A stretch of DNA of 42,897 nt from an uncultured Treponema sp. (lineage in GTDB: Bacteria; Spirochaetota; Spirochaetia; Treponematales; Treponemataceae): positions 1 through 42,897 of the forward strand of contig NZ_CAMHSK010000023.1 of the NCBI RefSeq assembly GCF_946187725.1, read 5' to 3'. A model generated the notes under the pieces. The model was not told where the DNA came from and searched no databases. It saw only the letters and a program-made list of their open reading frames with translations. The position numbers and the translations under genes are program-made. Below, one piece after another: positions 16,788-24,912 of the stretch (positions are counted from its first letter, which is position 1; every line of letters starts with the position of its first letter).

Positions 16788-19551
16788 ACATTTTCCCCGG
16801 CTTTACGCCCTCAACTTTATCAGGAGAGGCAAAATCAATTCGGAAAATTTGAGAAGAAGCCTTTCCCCGCTGCTCAAGATAACCGTCTTTTGCATAAGAA
16901 TAAGGAGTGACCGTCCATTCAAAAGTTCCGACATCAAGAATCGACAAGTCTTTTATACGGACATTCGATGCCTTTGTATTCCGCTCGCTATAAACAGTTT
17001 TTCGCGTTCCGTCTGCCTCGCGTTTGTAAAGAACGAAGGTGTATGCGGTCGCGCCCGGAACTTCTTTCCATGTAAATTCAATCGCACGGTGTTTTTTAAG
17101 ATAATCGCCGCCCATGACGAAATTTGCTGCCGGTGCAACAAGTTTTGGAGAAGAAAGGGCTGGCGTTGGCCCGACGGTGAATCGCATTGTCTTTGAATCG
17201 ACAGGAATTCCTTCACGCGTGCTGGCCGCAATTTTCCAGAAGTAAGTGCCTTCTGTGAGGCGGTTGAGTGAAAGCGTATTCTTTGTGGTTTCAATCGTAT
17301 TTATGACTTTTAGGCTTCCGTCTCGCTGCGCTTTCGATAAAATGAAGCGGTAGACTGAAACCTTGTCTTTTCCCGAAATCCAGCTGAAAACAACAGAATT
17401 TCTGAGGGCAGAAAGTCCCTGAATTTTCGTATCATAAGCAGGACTTTGAGCAAGAATCGTTGACGGGGCACGAACGCTGAAAGAACGCTCGTTCGGAACG
17501 GAAATTCGTGTCTCAGTTGCGACTGCCTGAACAGAGCAAACATAGCTTCCATCTTCAAGAACGAACTGCGCCGAATTGTCTTTGATGCCGTCCTTTTGCT
17601 TTACGATTTCGCCGCTTGCCTTAGTGATTTTGATTGAATAAGACTCTGCATCTTCAACGGTTTTCCATGCGACAGTAACAGGAGCGTAATTGTAGACCAT
17701 GATTTCCTGATTCTGTGCGGGCGAAACGATTTCGGGCGGAGAAAGTTCTGAAAGAACAGTGAACATACGGCTCTGCGTAAGGGCAGAAAGTCCGCCGTTT
17801 TCATCACGCACACCCACGCGCCACCAGTAATTTCCTGCAGGCAGGCTCATGTTGTCGAGAACAGAAGAATTTGTCGAGCGTTCAATTTGAATCTTAGTGA
17901 ATGCGGGCGATGGAGAAATCTGAATGACGGAAACCGTGTTCGCCTTGTCATATTCGTCAGAAAGTTTCCACATGAAAGCCATTGCCGTAACCTTGGGGCC
18001 TTCAACACTGAAATTTTCCGGCGGATAAAGCAATTTGTTGTCCTGAATCACATAGCGCACAACGCGGAAAGAGCGGACTTCAGATTCAGGATTCATATCG
18101 TCAGCATCAAGGGAATGCCGTACAATCTTCCAGTAATAAGTTCCGTCGCGAAGCTCAGCAGGTGTAAATTCACGGTTAAAACGCGTGTCACTTGTCCTTG
18201 CTGAATAAACCGTGTTGGTGAAGGCTGAATCCCTTGCAATCATAAGTTCAAAATCAGCATCCGTGAGTTCCGATTTCCAGATGAAATTTGCGTTGATGTT
18301 GTTCTTGTAGACAAGCTGTGCATTTTCGGCCGGTGAATAAAGTTCGGGACGCTTTATTTGAGTATTCTTTTCGATTTTGAATGAAGAAATTTCACTCGCT
18401 CCGGCATAGCCCAGTCTGTTAACTGAATAAAAAGGCGTGACTTGCCACCAGTAAGTGCCCTCGCTCAAATCATCAATGCTCACAAAAGTGCCGTTAATCT
18501 CTGAATCAGTGACGACGGAACGCATGTCCGGAGTGGACGAAACAAGAAGACGGTATCGTTCGGCATATTCATTTGCGGCCCATCTGAAAGAAATACGCGG
18601 CAATGAAGTTCGGTATTTAAAAGAAGAAAATGGCGCAGGAGAAACGAGCCGTGTCTTTTCAATCTTTTCGACTGAAATTTTGCCTTCTGAAGCCTGAGAC
18701 TTTGCCGACTGAGTGAATGCCCGCCAGAATACCGCGCCATTTTCAAAATGAAGCACCGCAGTGGAAGAATCAGAAAATTTTCGCTCAGAAAGAACTTTCG
18801 TAAAATTGCGTGATGCTGAAGTCTGAATCGTGACTTCCTCACCCGAAGTCGTTTTCCATTCAAATCTGACGGGGAGCGAAGAATTCGACACATTGAGAAG
18901 TTTCAGTTCCTTTGGCGGATAAATCATCACGACAGGATTTTTCTTTATTTCACGGCCCTTTTCGACATTGACCGATTCCCCTTTAGAAAGGCGAGCAGTC
19001 TGGCCGCTTTCGGTAAGGATTTGCGCATTTCCGCTTTTGACTTCAATATTCTGAACGCCATTTGCAGAATCAGAACGGGCAGCGAGCGTACTTCCTGCAT
19101 CCATGTTGACCAGTGAGCCGTCATCAAGCCGTACTTCAAGCGCAGACCTTGCCGTCGAAGAATCAATCTGAATGTCGCCCGCATTAATCCAAATCTGAAT
19201 TTTACCGTTTGCATTCGTTCCGACTTGAACCATAGTATTTTCACCCAAATCGACTACGGTTCCATCAGCAAGAGTCAGAATTGCCTCTGCCAAATCAGAA
19301 GTTCGGATTGTATCACCATAATAGAGTTTTGTTCCGGTGGCAATGCGTTCCCACACCACCCTGTCATCAAATTTTCTCTGGGCGATGTTGTGCTTGAATG
19401 AGATGATTCCGATTTCGTTCTTGTCACTGCGGAGCGTGAATGTGTTCAAATCATGCCAGAAAAGCCAGGCAAAAAAAGCCGCCCCCGACAGACAAAGCAC
19501 AATCACGATAAAATCAAGGAGCAGCGACTTGAATCTTGTTTTCTTCCGCAT
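16777..19551 (-). CDS. Membrane-anchored FecR-domain protein with fibronectin-III-like repeats
   Basis: 924 residues. One transmembrane segment at ~9-32 leaves the rest outside the cytoplasm. Residues ~65-195 match a FecR domain: GTKLYYGDTIRT, ILTLADGTVVDLGENT, then an LDDGSLVNMDAGS repeat. The remainder carries about seven fibronectin-III-like modules, each marked by a G-x-Y/F-x-W motif (GTYWWQV, GTYYWKI, GNYWWRV, GTYFWKI, GTFEWTV). FecR domains elsewhere relay envelope signals to sigma factors, but no sigma or anti-sigma gene is nearby. Here the partner is the cyclase, whose 3' end it overlaps by 38 bp. From memory, T. pallidum has a FecR-type protein (TP0483) close to a cyclase (TP0485), possibly the same core pair. 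Confidence 0.85.
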   Translation of the reverse strand: MRKKTRFKSLLLDFIVIVLCLSGAAFFAWLFWHDLNTFTLRSDKNEIGIISFKHNIAQRKFDDRVVWERIATGTKLYYGDTIRTSDLAEAILTLADGTVVDLGENTMVQVGTNANGKIQIWINAGDIQIDSSTARSALEVRLDDGSLVNMDAGSTLAARSDSANGVQNIEVKSGNAQILTESGQTARLSKGESVNVEKGREIKKNPVVMIYPPKELKLLNVSNSSLPVRFEWKTTSGEEVTIQTSASRNFTKVLSERKFSDSSTAVLHFENGAVFWRAFTQSAKSQASEGKISVEKIEKTRLVSPAPFSSFKYRTSLPRISFRWAANEYAERYRLLVSSTPDMRSVVTDSEINGTFVSIDDLSEGTYWWQVTPFYSVNRLGYAGASEISSFKIEKNTQIKRPELYSPAENAQLVYKNNINANFIWKSELTDADFELMIARDSAFTNTVYSARTSDTRFNREFTPAELRDGTYYWKIVRHSLDADDMNPESEVRSFRVVRYVIQDNKLLYPPENFSVEGPKVTAMAFMWKLSDEYDKANTVSVIQISPSPAFTKIQIERSTNSSVLDNMSLPAGNYWWRVGVRDENGGLSALTQSRMFTVLSELSPPEIVSPAQNQEIMVYNYAPVTVAWKTVEDAESYSIKITKASGEIVKQKDGIKDNSAQFVLEDGSYVCSVQAVATETRISVPNERSFSVRAPSTILAQSPAYDTKIQGLSALRNSVVFSWISGKDKVSVYRFILSKAQRDGSLKVINTIETTKNTLSLNRLTEGTYFWKIAASTREGIPVDSKTMRFTVGPTPALSSPKLVAPAANFVMGGDYLKKHRAIEFTWKEVPGATAYTFVLYKREADGTRKTVYSERNTKASNVRIKDLSILDVGTFEWTVTPYSYAKDGYLEQRGKASSQIFRIDFASPDKVEGVKPGKMYGN

Positions 19552-21931
19552 CCAGATTTACCTTTTCAAAATCAGGAGTCTCGATTCCAAGTAGTTCCCG
19601 CAATTCCTTTAAGGATTTCGGACCTGCAGGACCAACCGTCCGCTCACAATCTTCATCAACTTCAAAATCTTCTTTTTCGGTTGAGAAGAATTCGGCTACA
19701 TCAAAATTTGGCATGTTCACGACGCCATAAAAATGCTGTTTTCCTTTGCCTTTGACTTCAAATTCGACCGGGATTTTTTCGACGACAATCTCATTACGGA
19801 TATTCGCCGGTCTGATAATGAAATTGTTTTCTTCACAGCGAATGTAGTCCTTTTTGAGAATGTCATAAGTGTCCTGCGTGATAAGAATGTCCGTTCCGCA
19901 GGGCTTGTTTGAGGCTTCCGCACGGCTTGCAAAATTCACGGAATCCCCGATTGAAGTAAACTCCATTTTGTCAAAAGAACCCATGAATCCGACGGTCGCG
20001 CGCCCGGAATTCAAGCCCGCCCCGATTCTGATGTTCGGCTTATATTTTGCGAGAGGATCGTGCCTGTGCGCTTCCGTGAACGCATTCGCGTCTTTATTGT
20101 ACTTCATGAGGGAATAACGCATTGCGATACAGCAAGTAACTGCGCTCAAAGCATCAGCCTTGACATATTCGCGGTGTGCATCTTCTTTTAGGATTCTCGT
20201 TACTGAATTTTCACCCATTTTTTCCCATTCAAGATTATCGTTCCTGAGAACACCCCATGCCGCCATGATTGCGTCGCCTTCAAATTTGTCAACGATGCCG
20301 CCAGTCTTGTTGATGCAGGTGACCATGCGGCTCATGTAGTCGTTCAAAAATCCGATGATTTCAGCCGCACTGTGCTCGCCGAAGCGATTTTTGAATCCGT
20401 CCGAAATTGCCGTAAAACCGCGTATGTCGCTGAAAAAGACCGTGATATCCTTCAAATGCGGTTCAAAATCAATTTCCTTCTTTATAACAGCTTTTGTAAC
20501 GCCCTTGTTGGTGAGGCGGGAAACCATGTTCAAAATTTCGCGTTCGTTCTTTGTGCTTTTTTCGAGAACGCCGATTTCATCTTTTCGGTTGAGTTTGAGT
20601 TCATCAAAAAGTTCCGTGTTGAAGTTGCCGTTATTGACCTCATTGACGATTGAAGTGAGCCGGCGCAAAGGAGTACTCAGAGATTTTGCAAAGAAATAGA
20701 CAATCAAAAAGGCAAGTGCCAGAACCGCAAACATGATGTAAATATTTCTGATTGTGATTCGCTTGACGCCCTCAAGGATGACAGAAGTTTTGACAATCGT
20801 AATGATTCCGCCGTTCCCGATTCCAAGCTTGCGGAACGCACCGATAAATTCATCGCCGTTTTCATCCCTGTATGGAATCTGACCATTGTCTGCCCGGCTG
20901 GAAAGCATTTCCTGCACGATTTTTGAAGAGCTTTCGTCGGCTCCAGTTTTCATTTTTTCCAAATCACCGTGAACCAGAATGATGCCGTCATTATTTACAA
21001 AGAAAGACTGATTTATGCTGCCCGAAGCAAAACTTTCACCGATTTCAGTAGTTGAATAGAGGAAAGCGACAAATTCTCCCCCCTCATCACTCACGACCGG
21101 ACAGAAAAGAGAAATCATCGGAACATTGAAGAAAGGAGAAGCGTTTAAGATTTCAAAGATGCCGCTCTTTGCCTTTTCTTCGGCTTCAGTTTCCTGTTGC
21201 ATATAAGAAAGCACGGAAGATTTTTCGATTTCATTGGTAACAAGGAAAGTTTCATTGGTAAAAAGAGAACTTTTAATATTCCGGCTGAAGTAAACCGCGA
21301 CAATATCTTTATGCCGGTTAAAATACAGATTTTCAACATTCAGCCTTTCTTCAGAATCCCTTGCCGTAGAAATCAAATCAAGGAACATCGTAACAGAAGA
21401 AACTGCACTGTTGATTCGGTTTTCAGTGTCAGAAGCAGTGCGTGAGTTAATCGCCAGATTGTTTTCCTCTGCATTCGAGCGGGTGTCCTGGGTTACAAAA
21501 TATGATACCGCACTGGTAACGCAACCGACAGCAACCACAAGCAAAAACGAAATGATAATAAGCAGCTTTACACCGATTGGACGACGAATTCTCGCCGCGC
21601 GCTCCAGCTTTTTCTGTTCAAGCACATCATATTTTTGAAGAAGTTTGACCGCCGATTTTTCGATTTTAAGCGATTTTTTATCATCAGCAAGGAAGCGTGA
21701 GATTTCATCAAGGCGCCGAGGAACATAAGTATCAGGTTCTTCAAGAACAAAATCATTTACATCCGAAGAAAATTTTGGAGCCGCGGCTTCAGCCTGTGCC
21801 TTTATGAGCGACTTAGGTCTAACACGAACAAAAGCCCCATGAACTTCTTCGATTTTCTGAGAAACATTCTTTTTTTTAAAGGGCACAAAATCCCCGTAAG
21901 TCAGTGCATTGAGCTCAGCGCCAAATTCCAT
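19514..21931 (-). CDS. Membrane adenylyl cyclase (class III) with extracytoplasmic sensor and HAMP
   Basis: 805 residues. Order: a ~120-residue cytoplasmic N-terminal extension, TM1 (~121-146), an extracytoplasmic sensor of ~250 residues with a Cache-like look, TM2 (~397-416), HAMP (~415-465) and a class III cyclase domain (~495-700). All catalytic positions are present: metal ligands Asp502 (FFSDIRGF) and Asp553 (DKFEGDA), purine-specifying Lys549 and Thr659 (ATP rather than GTP), and Asn666/Arg670 (SVNFASRAE) for the transition state. It should make cAMP in response to an outside signal. About 60 extra residues (~561-620) are inserted in the catalytic domain, and a ~100-residue tail follows it. 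It is the first gene of the envelope operon. No strong ribosome site is seen. Confidence 0.92.
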   Translation of the reverse strand: MEFGAELNALTYGDFVPFKKKNVSQKIEEVHGAFVRVRPKSLIKAQAEAAAPKFSSDVNDFVLEEPDTYVPRRLDEISRFLADDKKSLKIEKSAVKLLQKYDVLEQKKLERAARIRRPIGVKLLIIISFLLVVAVGCVTSAVSYFVTQDTRSNAEENNLAINSRTASDTENRINSAVSSVTMFLDLISTARDSEERLNVENLYFNRHKDIVAVYFSRNIKSSLFTNETFLVTNEIEKSSVLSYMQQETEAEEKAKSGIFEILNASPFFNVPMISLFCPVVSDEGGEFVAFLYSTTEIGESFASGSINQSFFVNNDGIILVHGDLEKMKTGADESSSKIVQEMLSSRADNGQIPYRDENGDEFIGAFRKLGIGNGGIITIVKTSVILEGVKRITIRNIYIMFAVLALAFLIVYFFAKSLSTPLRRLTSIVNEVNNGNFNTELFDELKLNRKDEIGVLEKSTKNEREILNMVSRLTNKGVTKAVIKKEIDFEPHLKDITVFFSDIRGFTAISDGFKNRFGEHSAAEIIGFLNDYMSRMVTCINKTGGIVDKFEGDAIMAAWGVLRNDNLEWEKMGENSVTRILKEDAHREYVKADALSAVTCCIAMRYSLMKYNKDANAFTEAHRHDPLAKYKPNIRIGAGLNSGRATVGFMGSFDKMEFTSIGDSVNFASRAEASNKPCGTDILITQDTYDILKKDYIRCEENNFIIRPANIRNEIVVEKIPVEFEVKGKGKQHFYGVVNMPNFDVAEFFSTEKEDFEVDEDCERTVGPAGPKSLKELRELLGIETPDFEKVNLDAEENKIQVAAP

Positions 21932-21961
21932 TTCAAATCCATTTTTTTAGAGATTCCCTAT

Positions 21962-21990
21962 ATTATCGGCAAAAAATCGTAAATAAACAA
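21962..21990 (-). promoter_or_regulatory. Candidate promoter for the cyclase/surface-protein operon
   Basis: On the minus strand TTGTTT (21985-21990) and GATAAT (21962-21967) are separated by 17 bp and lie about 30 bp before the cyclase start codon. The match to consensus is moderate and it is the best candidate in the interval. Confidence 0.4.
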
Positions 21991-22013
21991 CTGACAAATT
22001 CAACGGGATGCAC

Positions 22014-22068
22014 AAGCTGGAGCGGCCTTTTCTGTAATTATAACAAAATATTATCTGTAGACATTGCC
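22014..22068 (+). repeat. Dispersed repeat, copy A (upstream of first Rpn gene)
   Basis: It shares the core TTATAACAAAATATTATC followed by TGTAGACATTGCC with 23649-23706. A looser version occurs on the opposite strand at 28015-28072. It ends 90 bp before the Rpn start codon and contains ACATT-GCCGA-AATGT, a small inverted repeat, at its edge. Confidence 0.8.
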
Positions 22069-22086
22069 GAAATGTGACTTTTTTTT

Positions 22087-22149
22087 CAAATAAATAAGTG
22101 TAGTAAGAAGAGAAAACTCACTCCATCTCTTTTACAACTTATTTATTTG
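22087..22149 (+). promoter_or_regulatory. Long leader hairpin of first Rpn gene
   Basis: CAAATAAATAAGT (22087-22099) pairs perfectly with ACTTATTTATTTG (22137-22149). Inside it GTA/TAC (one bulge) and AAGAGA/TCTCTT add nine more pairs. The 3' arm ends on the first G of the GGAGG ribosome site, so folding would sit against the ribosome site. It may be an RNA switch, a transcription-factor site or a transposase-recognition end. Confidence 0.7.
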
Positions 22150-22158
22150 GAGGAAGTC

Positions 22159-23139
22159 ATGAAAAAACGACTTCGTAACAAAAAGCGCAATCGCATTAGT
22201 GCATCTCGCAAACGAGCGCCTAAGCGTACTTACCGCGACAGCTTGTTCCGCACGATTTTTGGCGGCAAGGACGAACGAAGTAAACGCTGGCTTTTGTCAC
22301 TTTACAATGCGCTGAGCGGAAGAAACCACACAAACATCAATGACTTGGAAATCACCACGCTCGAAGATGTGATTTATGTCTCAATGAAAAATGATTTGTC
22401 CTTTCTGATTCACTCGCAAATGTGCCTGTATGAGCACCAAAGCACAGTGAATCCGAACATGCCGCTCCGAGGGATGCTGTACTTCTCGCAACTGTACCAG
22501 CAGTACATCGACAAACACAAAAAGAACCTCTACGGCAGCGTGCTTGTAAAAATCCCCGCCCCGCAATTCATTGTGTTCTATAACGGTGACACGGAGCAAG
22601 CAGATATTGTGGAATACAAACTTTCTGATGCATTTATAAGAGATGAATCAAAAAATGCAACGGAAAGCGGGCAATCACAAATATCTTGTCAGAACACAAA
22701 TGACGCAAAATTTGAATGGACCGCGACCGTGATAAATATCAACAAAAACCACAACGAAAGTCTTTCAAAAAACTGCGAGCCGTTGTATCATTATCGAGAG
22801 TTCGTAAATCAAGTAAAGGAAAACCTTTCGAGCGGAATGAGTTTTGACAGTGCGGTTAACGAGGCAGTTGACTTCGCAATCAAAAGCGACTTCCTTGAAG
22901 GATTTTTCCGGGAGAATCGCATGAAGATTTTGGATGACATTTATACCGAGTTTGACCAGGAATCTTACGATGAAACACTCCGAAACGATGGCCGCATAGA
23001 AAATGCCATCGCAAATGCGAAGAACCTTCTTTTAGAAACAGATTTATCTCCTGAGAAAATTGCTCGGTGTTGCTCGCTTCCATTGGAACAAGTGCTTACA
23101 CTTAAAGAGGAAATAGAATCCGTCGCTGTCAGTCACTAA
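22159..23139 (+). CDS. Rpn/YhgA-like PD-(D/E)XK nuclease family putative transposase, copy 1
   Basis: 326 residues from ATG 22159, which has GGAGG five bases upstream; the in-frame TTG at 22147 lies before the ribosome site and is rejected. After a very basic N-terminus comes YRDSLFRTIFGGKD, then an acidic strand (NDLSFL) and YEHQSTVNPNMPLR, the E-x-Q signature of YhgA-like proteins (PF04754 type). The C-terminal ~45 residues form the typical small helical module (GRIENAIANAKNLL...LSPEKIARC...LEQVLTLKEE). Relatives such as RpnA are DNA endonucleases that raise recombination and are called recombination-promoting nucleases. It is nearly identical to the gene at 23798. Confidence 0.85.
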   Translation: MKKRLRNKKRNRISASRKRAPKRTYRDSLFRTIFGGKDERSKRWLLSLYNALSGRNHTNINDLEITTLEDVIYVSMKNDLSFLIHSQMCLYEHQSTVNPNMPLRGMLYFSQLYQQYIDKHKKNLYGSVLVKIPAPQFIVFYNGDTEQADIVEYKLSDAFIRDESKNATESGQSQISCQNTNDAKFEWTATVININKNHNESLSKNCEPLYHYREFVNQVKENLSSGMSFDSAVNEAVDFAIKSDFLEGFFRENRMKILDDIYTEFDQESYDETLRNDGRIENAIANAKNLLLETDLSPEKIARCCSLPLEQVLTLKEEIESVAVSH

Positions 23140-23518
23140 ATTTGACAGTACCAAACAGGTCGTATGACAGTACCATATCGCGATATGGTACTGTCATACG
23201 GTCATTAATATTGCAGTTAATTCTCGCGAGAAATGCTCTCCATGAGTCATAGGCCGTGTTATAAGCATTTATATCATCATACCTTGGCATTCCATTTTGA
23301 AGATATTCGAATTTTCCACCGCAAAGGTAATATACAATTTTGTAGCGATTGATTACTTTGCTTATCGTGCTGTCATCAATCATAAAAGCAGTTTCATCAT
23401 AAGGAGCGCCACCGACATAACCTGTATCAGTTTCATCACTTATAGAAAAATCATCGTCAAGTTTTTTTTGCGCAACATTCCTTGTCCACGAAAGGATGTC
23501 GCCCCTTCTCTTTTTGGA
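23129..23518 (-). pseudogene. Decayed coding fragment of unknown family
   Basis: A minus-strand frame stays open from 23518 to 23129 and includes natural-looking sequence (GGKFEYLQNGMPRYDDINAY, WRAFLARINC). It has no start codon with a ribosome site; the only ATG (23383) lies mid-fragment. An in-frame TAG closes its 5' side. Its 3' end runs through the 40-bp palindrome and into the end of the Rpn gene. I do not recognise the family. It is most likely the remnant of a gene broken by the rearrangement that formed this spacer. Confidence 0.35.
23143..23200. repeat. Perfect 40-bp palindrome with an extra half-site
   Basis: Bases 23161-23180 and 23181-23200 are exact reverse complements with no spacer (centre ATATCG|CGATAT). 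The 11-mer TGACAGTACCA occurs at 23143-23153 and 23165-23175 and inverted at 23186-23196. The two direct copies are 22 bp apart, about two helical turns. No T-run follows, so this is not an ordinary terminator. It begins four bases after the Rpn stop codon. Confidence 0.95.
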
Positions 23519-23638
23519 CTAAACCCCACATGGAGGTGGGTAAGAGACGAATAATTCGCAAGAATTTTGCTTTGCAAAATTCTTGTTACGACATGGATGT
23601 CGCCCCTTCGCTCGCGCTCATTGCCAGCAAGCTGGCAA
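23494..23638. repeat. Spacer with direct repeat and two perfect hairpins
   Basis: GGATGTCGCCCCTTC occurs at 23494-23508 and again at 23595-23609. Between them CAAGAATTTTGC-TTT-GCAAAATTCTTG (23559-23585) is a perfect 12-bp hairpin. Just after, TTGCCAGC-AA-GCTGGCAA (23621-23638) is a perfect 8-bp hairpin. I see no gene here; the density of inverted repeats suggests mobile-element debris. Confidence 0.7.
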
Positions 23639-23648
23639 CTTCGGGGTT

Positions 23649-23706
23649 CCATAGCGGAGCAGCCGTTTCCGTTAATTATAACAAAATATTATCTGTAGAC
23701 ATTGCC
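23649..23706 (+). repeat. Dispersed repeat, copy B (upstream of second Rpn gene)
   Basis: Same core as copy A (TTATAACAAAATATTATC, then TGTAGACATTGCC) and the same distance (91 bp) to the Rpn start codon. Its left part, CCATAGCGGAGCAGCC, resembles the CCATAGCTTGGCGGC of copy C. Confidence 0.82.
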
Positions 23707-23724
23707 GAAATGTTACTTTTTTTT

Positions 23725-23787
23725 CAAATAAATAAGTGTAGTAAGAAGAGAAAACTCACTCCATCTCTTTTACAACTTATTTATTTG
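23725..23787 (+). promoter_or_regulatory. Long leader hairpin of second Rpn gene
   Basis: Identical in sequence to the leader at 22087-22149: CAAATAAATAAGT at 23725-23737 pairs with ACTTATTTATTTG at 23775-23787. It again ends on the first G of GGAGG, with the start codon 11 bp later. Confidence 0.7.
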
Positions 23788-23797
23788 GAGGAAGTTC

Positions 23798-24796
23798 ATG
23801 AAAAAAAGAATTAGAAACAAAAAACGCAATCGTCTTAGTTCATCTCGCAGACGAGAACCGAAACGCACCTACCGCGACAGCTTGTTCCGCACGATTTTTG
23901 GCGGCAAGGACGCGCGCAGTAAACGCTGGCTACTCTCGCTCTACAACGCCCTGAGCGGCAGGAACCACACCAACATCGAAGACCTGGAAATCACCACGCT
24001 TGAAGATGTGATTTATGTCTCGATGAAAAATGATTTGTCCTTTCTGATTCATTCGCAGATGTGCCTGTACGAGCACCAGAGCACAGTGAATCCGAACATG
24101 CCGCTCCGAGGGATGCTGTATTTCTCGCAACTGTACCAGCAGTACATCGACAAACACAAAAAGAACCTCTACGGAAGCGTGCTTGTGAAAATCCCCGCTC
24201 CACAGTTCATCGTGTTTTATAATGGCGATACGGAACAAGCGGATATTGTGGAATACAAACTTTCTGATGCATTTATAAAAGACGAATTAAACACTTTAGC
24301 GAACCTCTCTCATGAAGATAGTCAAGCGAAAATATCTTGTCAGAACCAGAATGTCACGAAATTTGAATGGACCGCAACCGTGATAAATATCAACAAAAAC
24401 CACAACGAAAGCCTTTCAAAAAACTGCGAGCCGTTGTATCATTATCGAGAGTTCGTAAATCAAGTAAAGGAAAACCTTTCGAGCGGAATGAGTTTTGACA
24501 GTGCGGTTAACGAGGCAGTTGACTTCGCAATCAAAAGCGACTTCCTTGAAGGATTTTTCCGGGAGAATCGCATGAAGATTTTGGATGACATTTATACCGA
24601 GTTTGACCAGGAATCTTACGATGAAACGCTACGAAACGATGGCCGCATAGAAAATGCCATCGCAAGTGCGAAGAATCTGATTCTCATGCATATTCTTACT
24701 CCAGAGCAGATTGCACAGGCGGTTTCTCTTCCATTGGAACAGGTGCTTGCGCTCAAAGAGGAACTTACACGAGAAGTCGTTAGTGTAACGAACTAA
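23798..24796 (+). CDS. Rpn/YhgA-like PD-(D/E)XK nuclease family putative transposase, copy 2
   Basis: 332 residues with the same layout as copy 1: basic N-terminus, YRDSLFRTIFGGKD, acidic strand, YEHQSTVNPNMPLR, and C-terminal helical module. Identity to copy 1 is very high through most of the protein, but two stretches differ sharply. One is a linker around residues 178-200 (KDELNTLANLSHED here); the other is the last ~40 residues (LTPEQIAQAVSLP...EVVSVTN here). The pattern looks like gene conversion with divergent tails. Expressed from GGAGG at 23787-23791, six bases before ATG. A strong terminator follows at 24913-24954. Confidence 0.85.
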   Translation: MKKRIRNKKRNRLSSSRRREPKRTYRDSLFRTIFGGKDARSKRWLLSLYNALSGRNHTNIEDLEITTLEDVIYVSMKNDLSFLIHSQMCLYEHQSTVNPNMPLRGMLYFSQLYQQYIDKHKKNLYGSVLVKIPAPQFIVFYNGDTEQADIVEYKLSDAFIKDELNTLANLSHEDSQAKISCQNQNVTKFEWTATVININKNHNESLSKNCEPLYHYREFVNQVKENLSSGMSFDSAVNEAVDFAIKSDFLEGFFRENRMKILDDIYTEFDQESYDETLRNDGRIENAIASAKNLILMHILTPEQIAQAVSLPLEQVLALKEELTREVVSVTN

Positions 24797-24820
24797 ACCA
24801 AAAGCTGTCAGTCAGTTTTT

Positions 24821-24908
24821 TGATGCTACGGAAACAGTTCAATCGTACTCTTTTCGCAGTACGACAAGAGCATAACAATAGTATCCGCGTACTATTATTT
24901 AAGCATCA
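24821..24908 (+). other. Predicted three-way-junction RNA/DNA structure
   Basis: TGATGCT (24821-24827) pairs with AGCATCA (24902-24908). Enclosed are two perfect 7-bp hairpins, TCGTACT/AGTACGA (24843-24864) and AATAGTA/TACTATT (24877-24896). It lies between the second Rpn stop and its terminator. It might be a 3'-UTR-derived small RNA or an element end; function is unknown. Confidence 0.45.
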
Positions 24909-24912
24909 CATG

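Noticed and set aside
22147..22161. TTG start for the first Rpn gene
   Set aside because: It overlaps the GGAGG ribosome site; the ATG at 22159 has correct spacing and matches the start of copy 2.
23494..23638. Insertion-sequence ends around the spacer repeats
   Set aside because: No transposase frame, terminal inverted-repeat pair or target duplication could be matched to these repeats, so only debris is claimed.
23440..23652. 70-codon minus-strand frame with its own ATG in the spacer
   Set aside because: It runs through hairpins and the direct repeat, has no ribosome site, and its product looks like translated repeat DNA.
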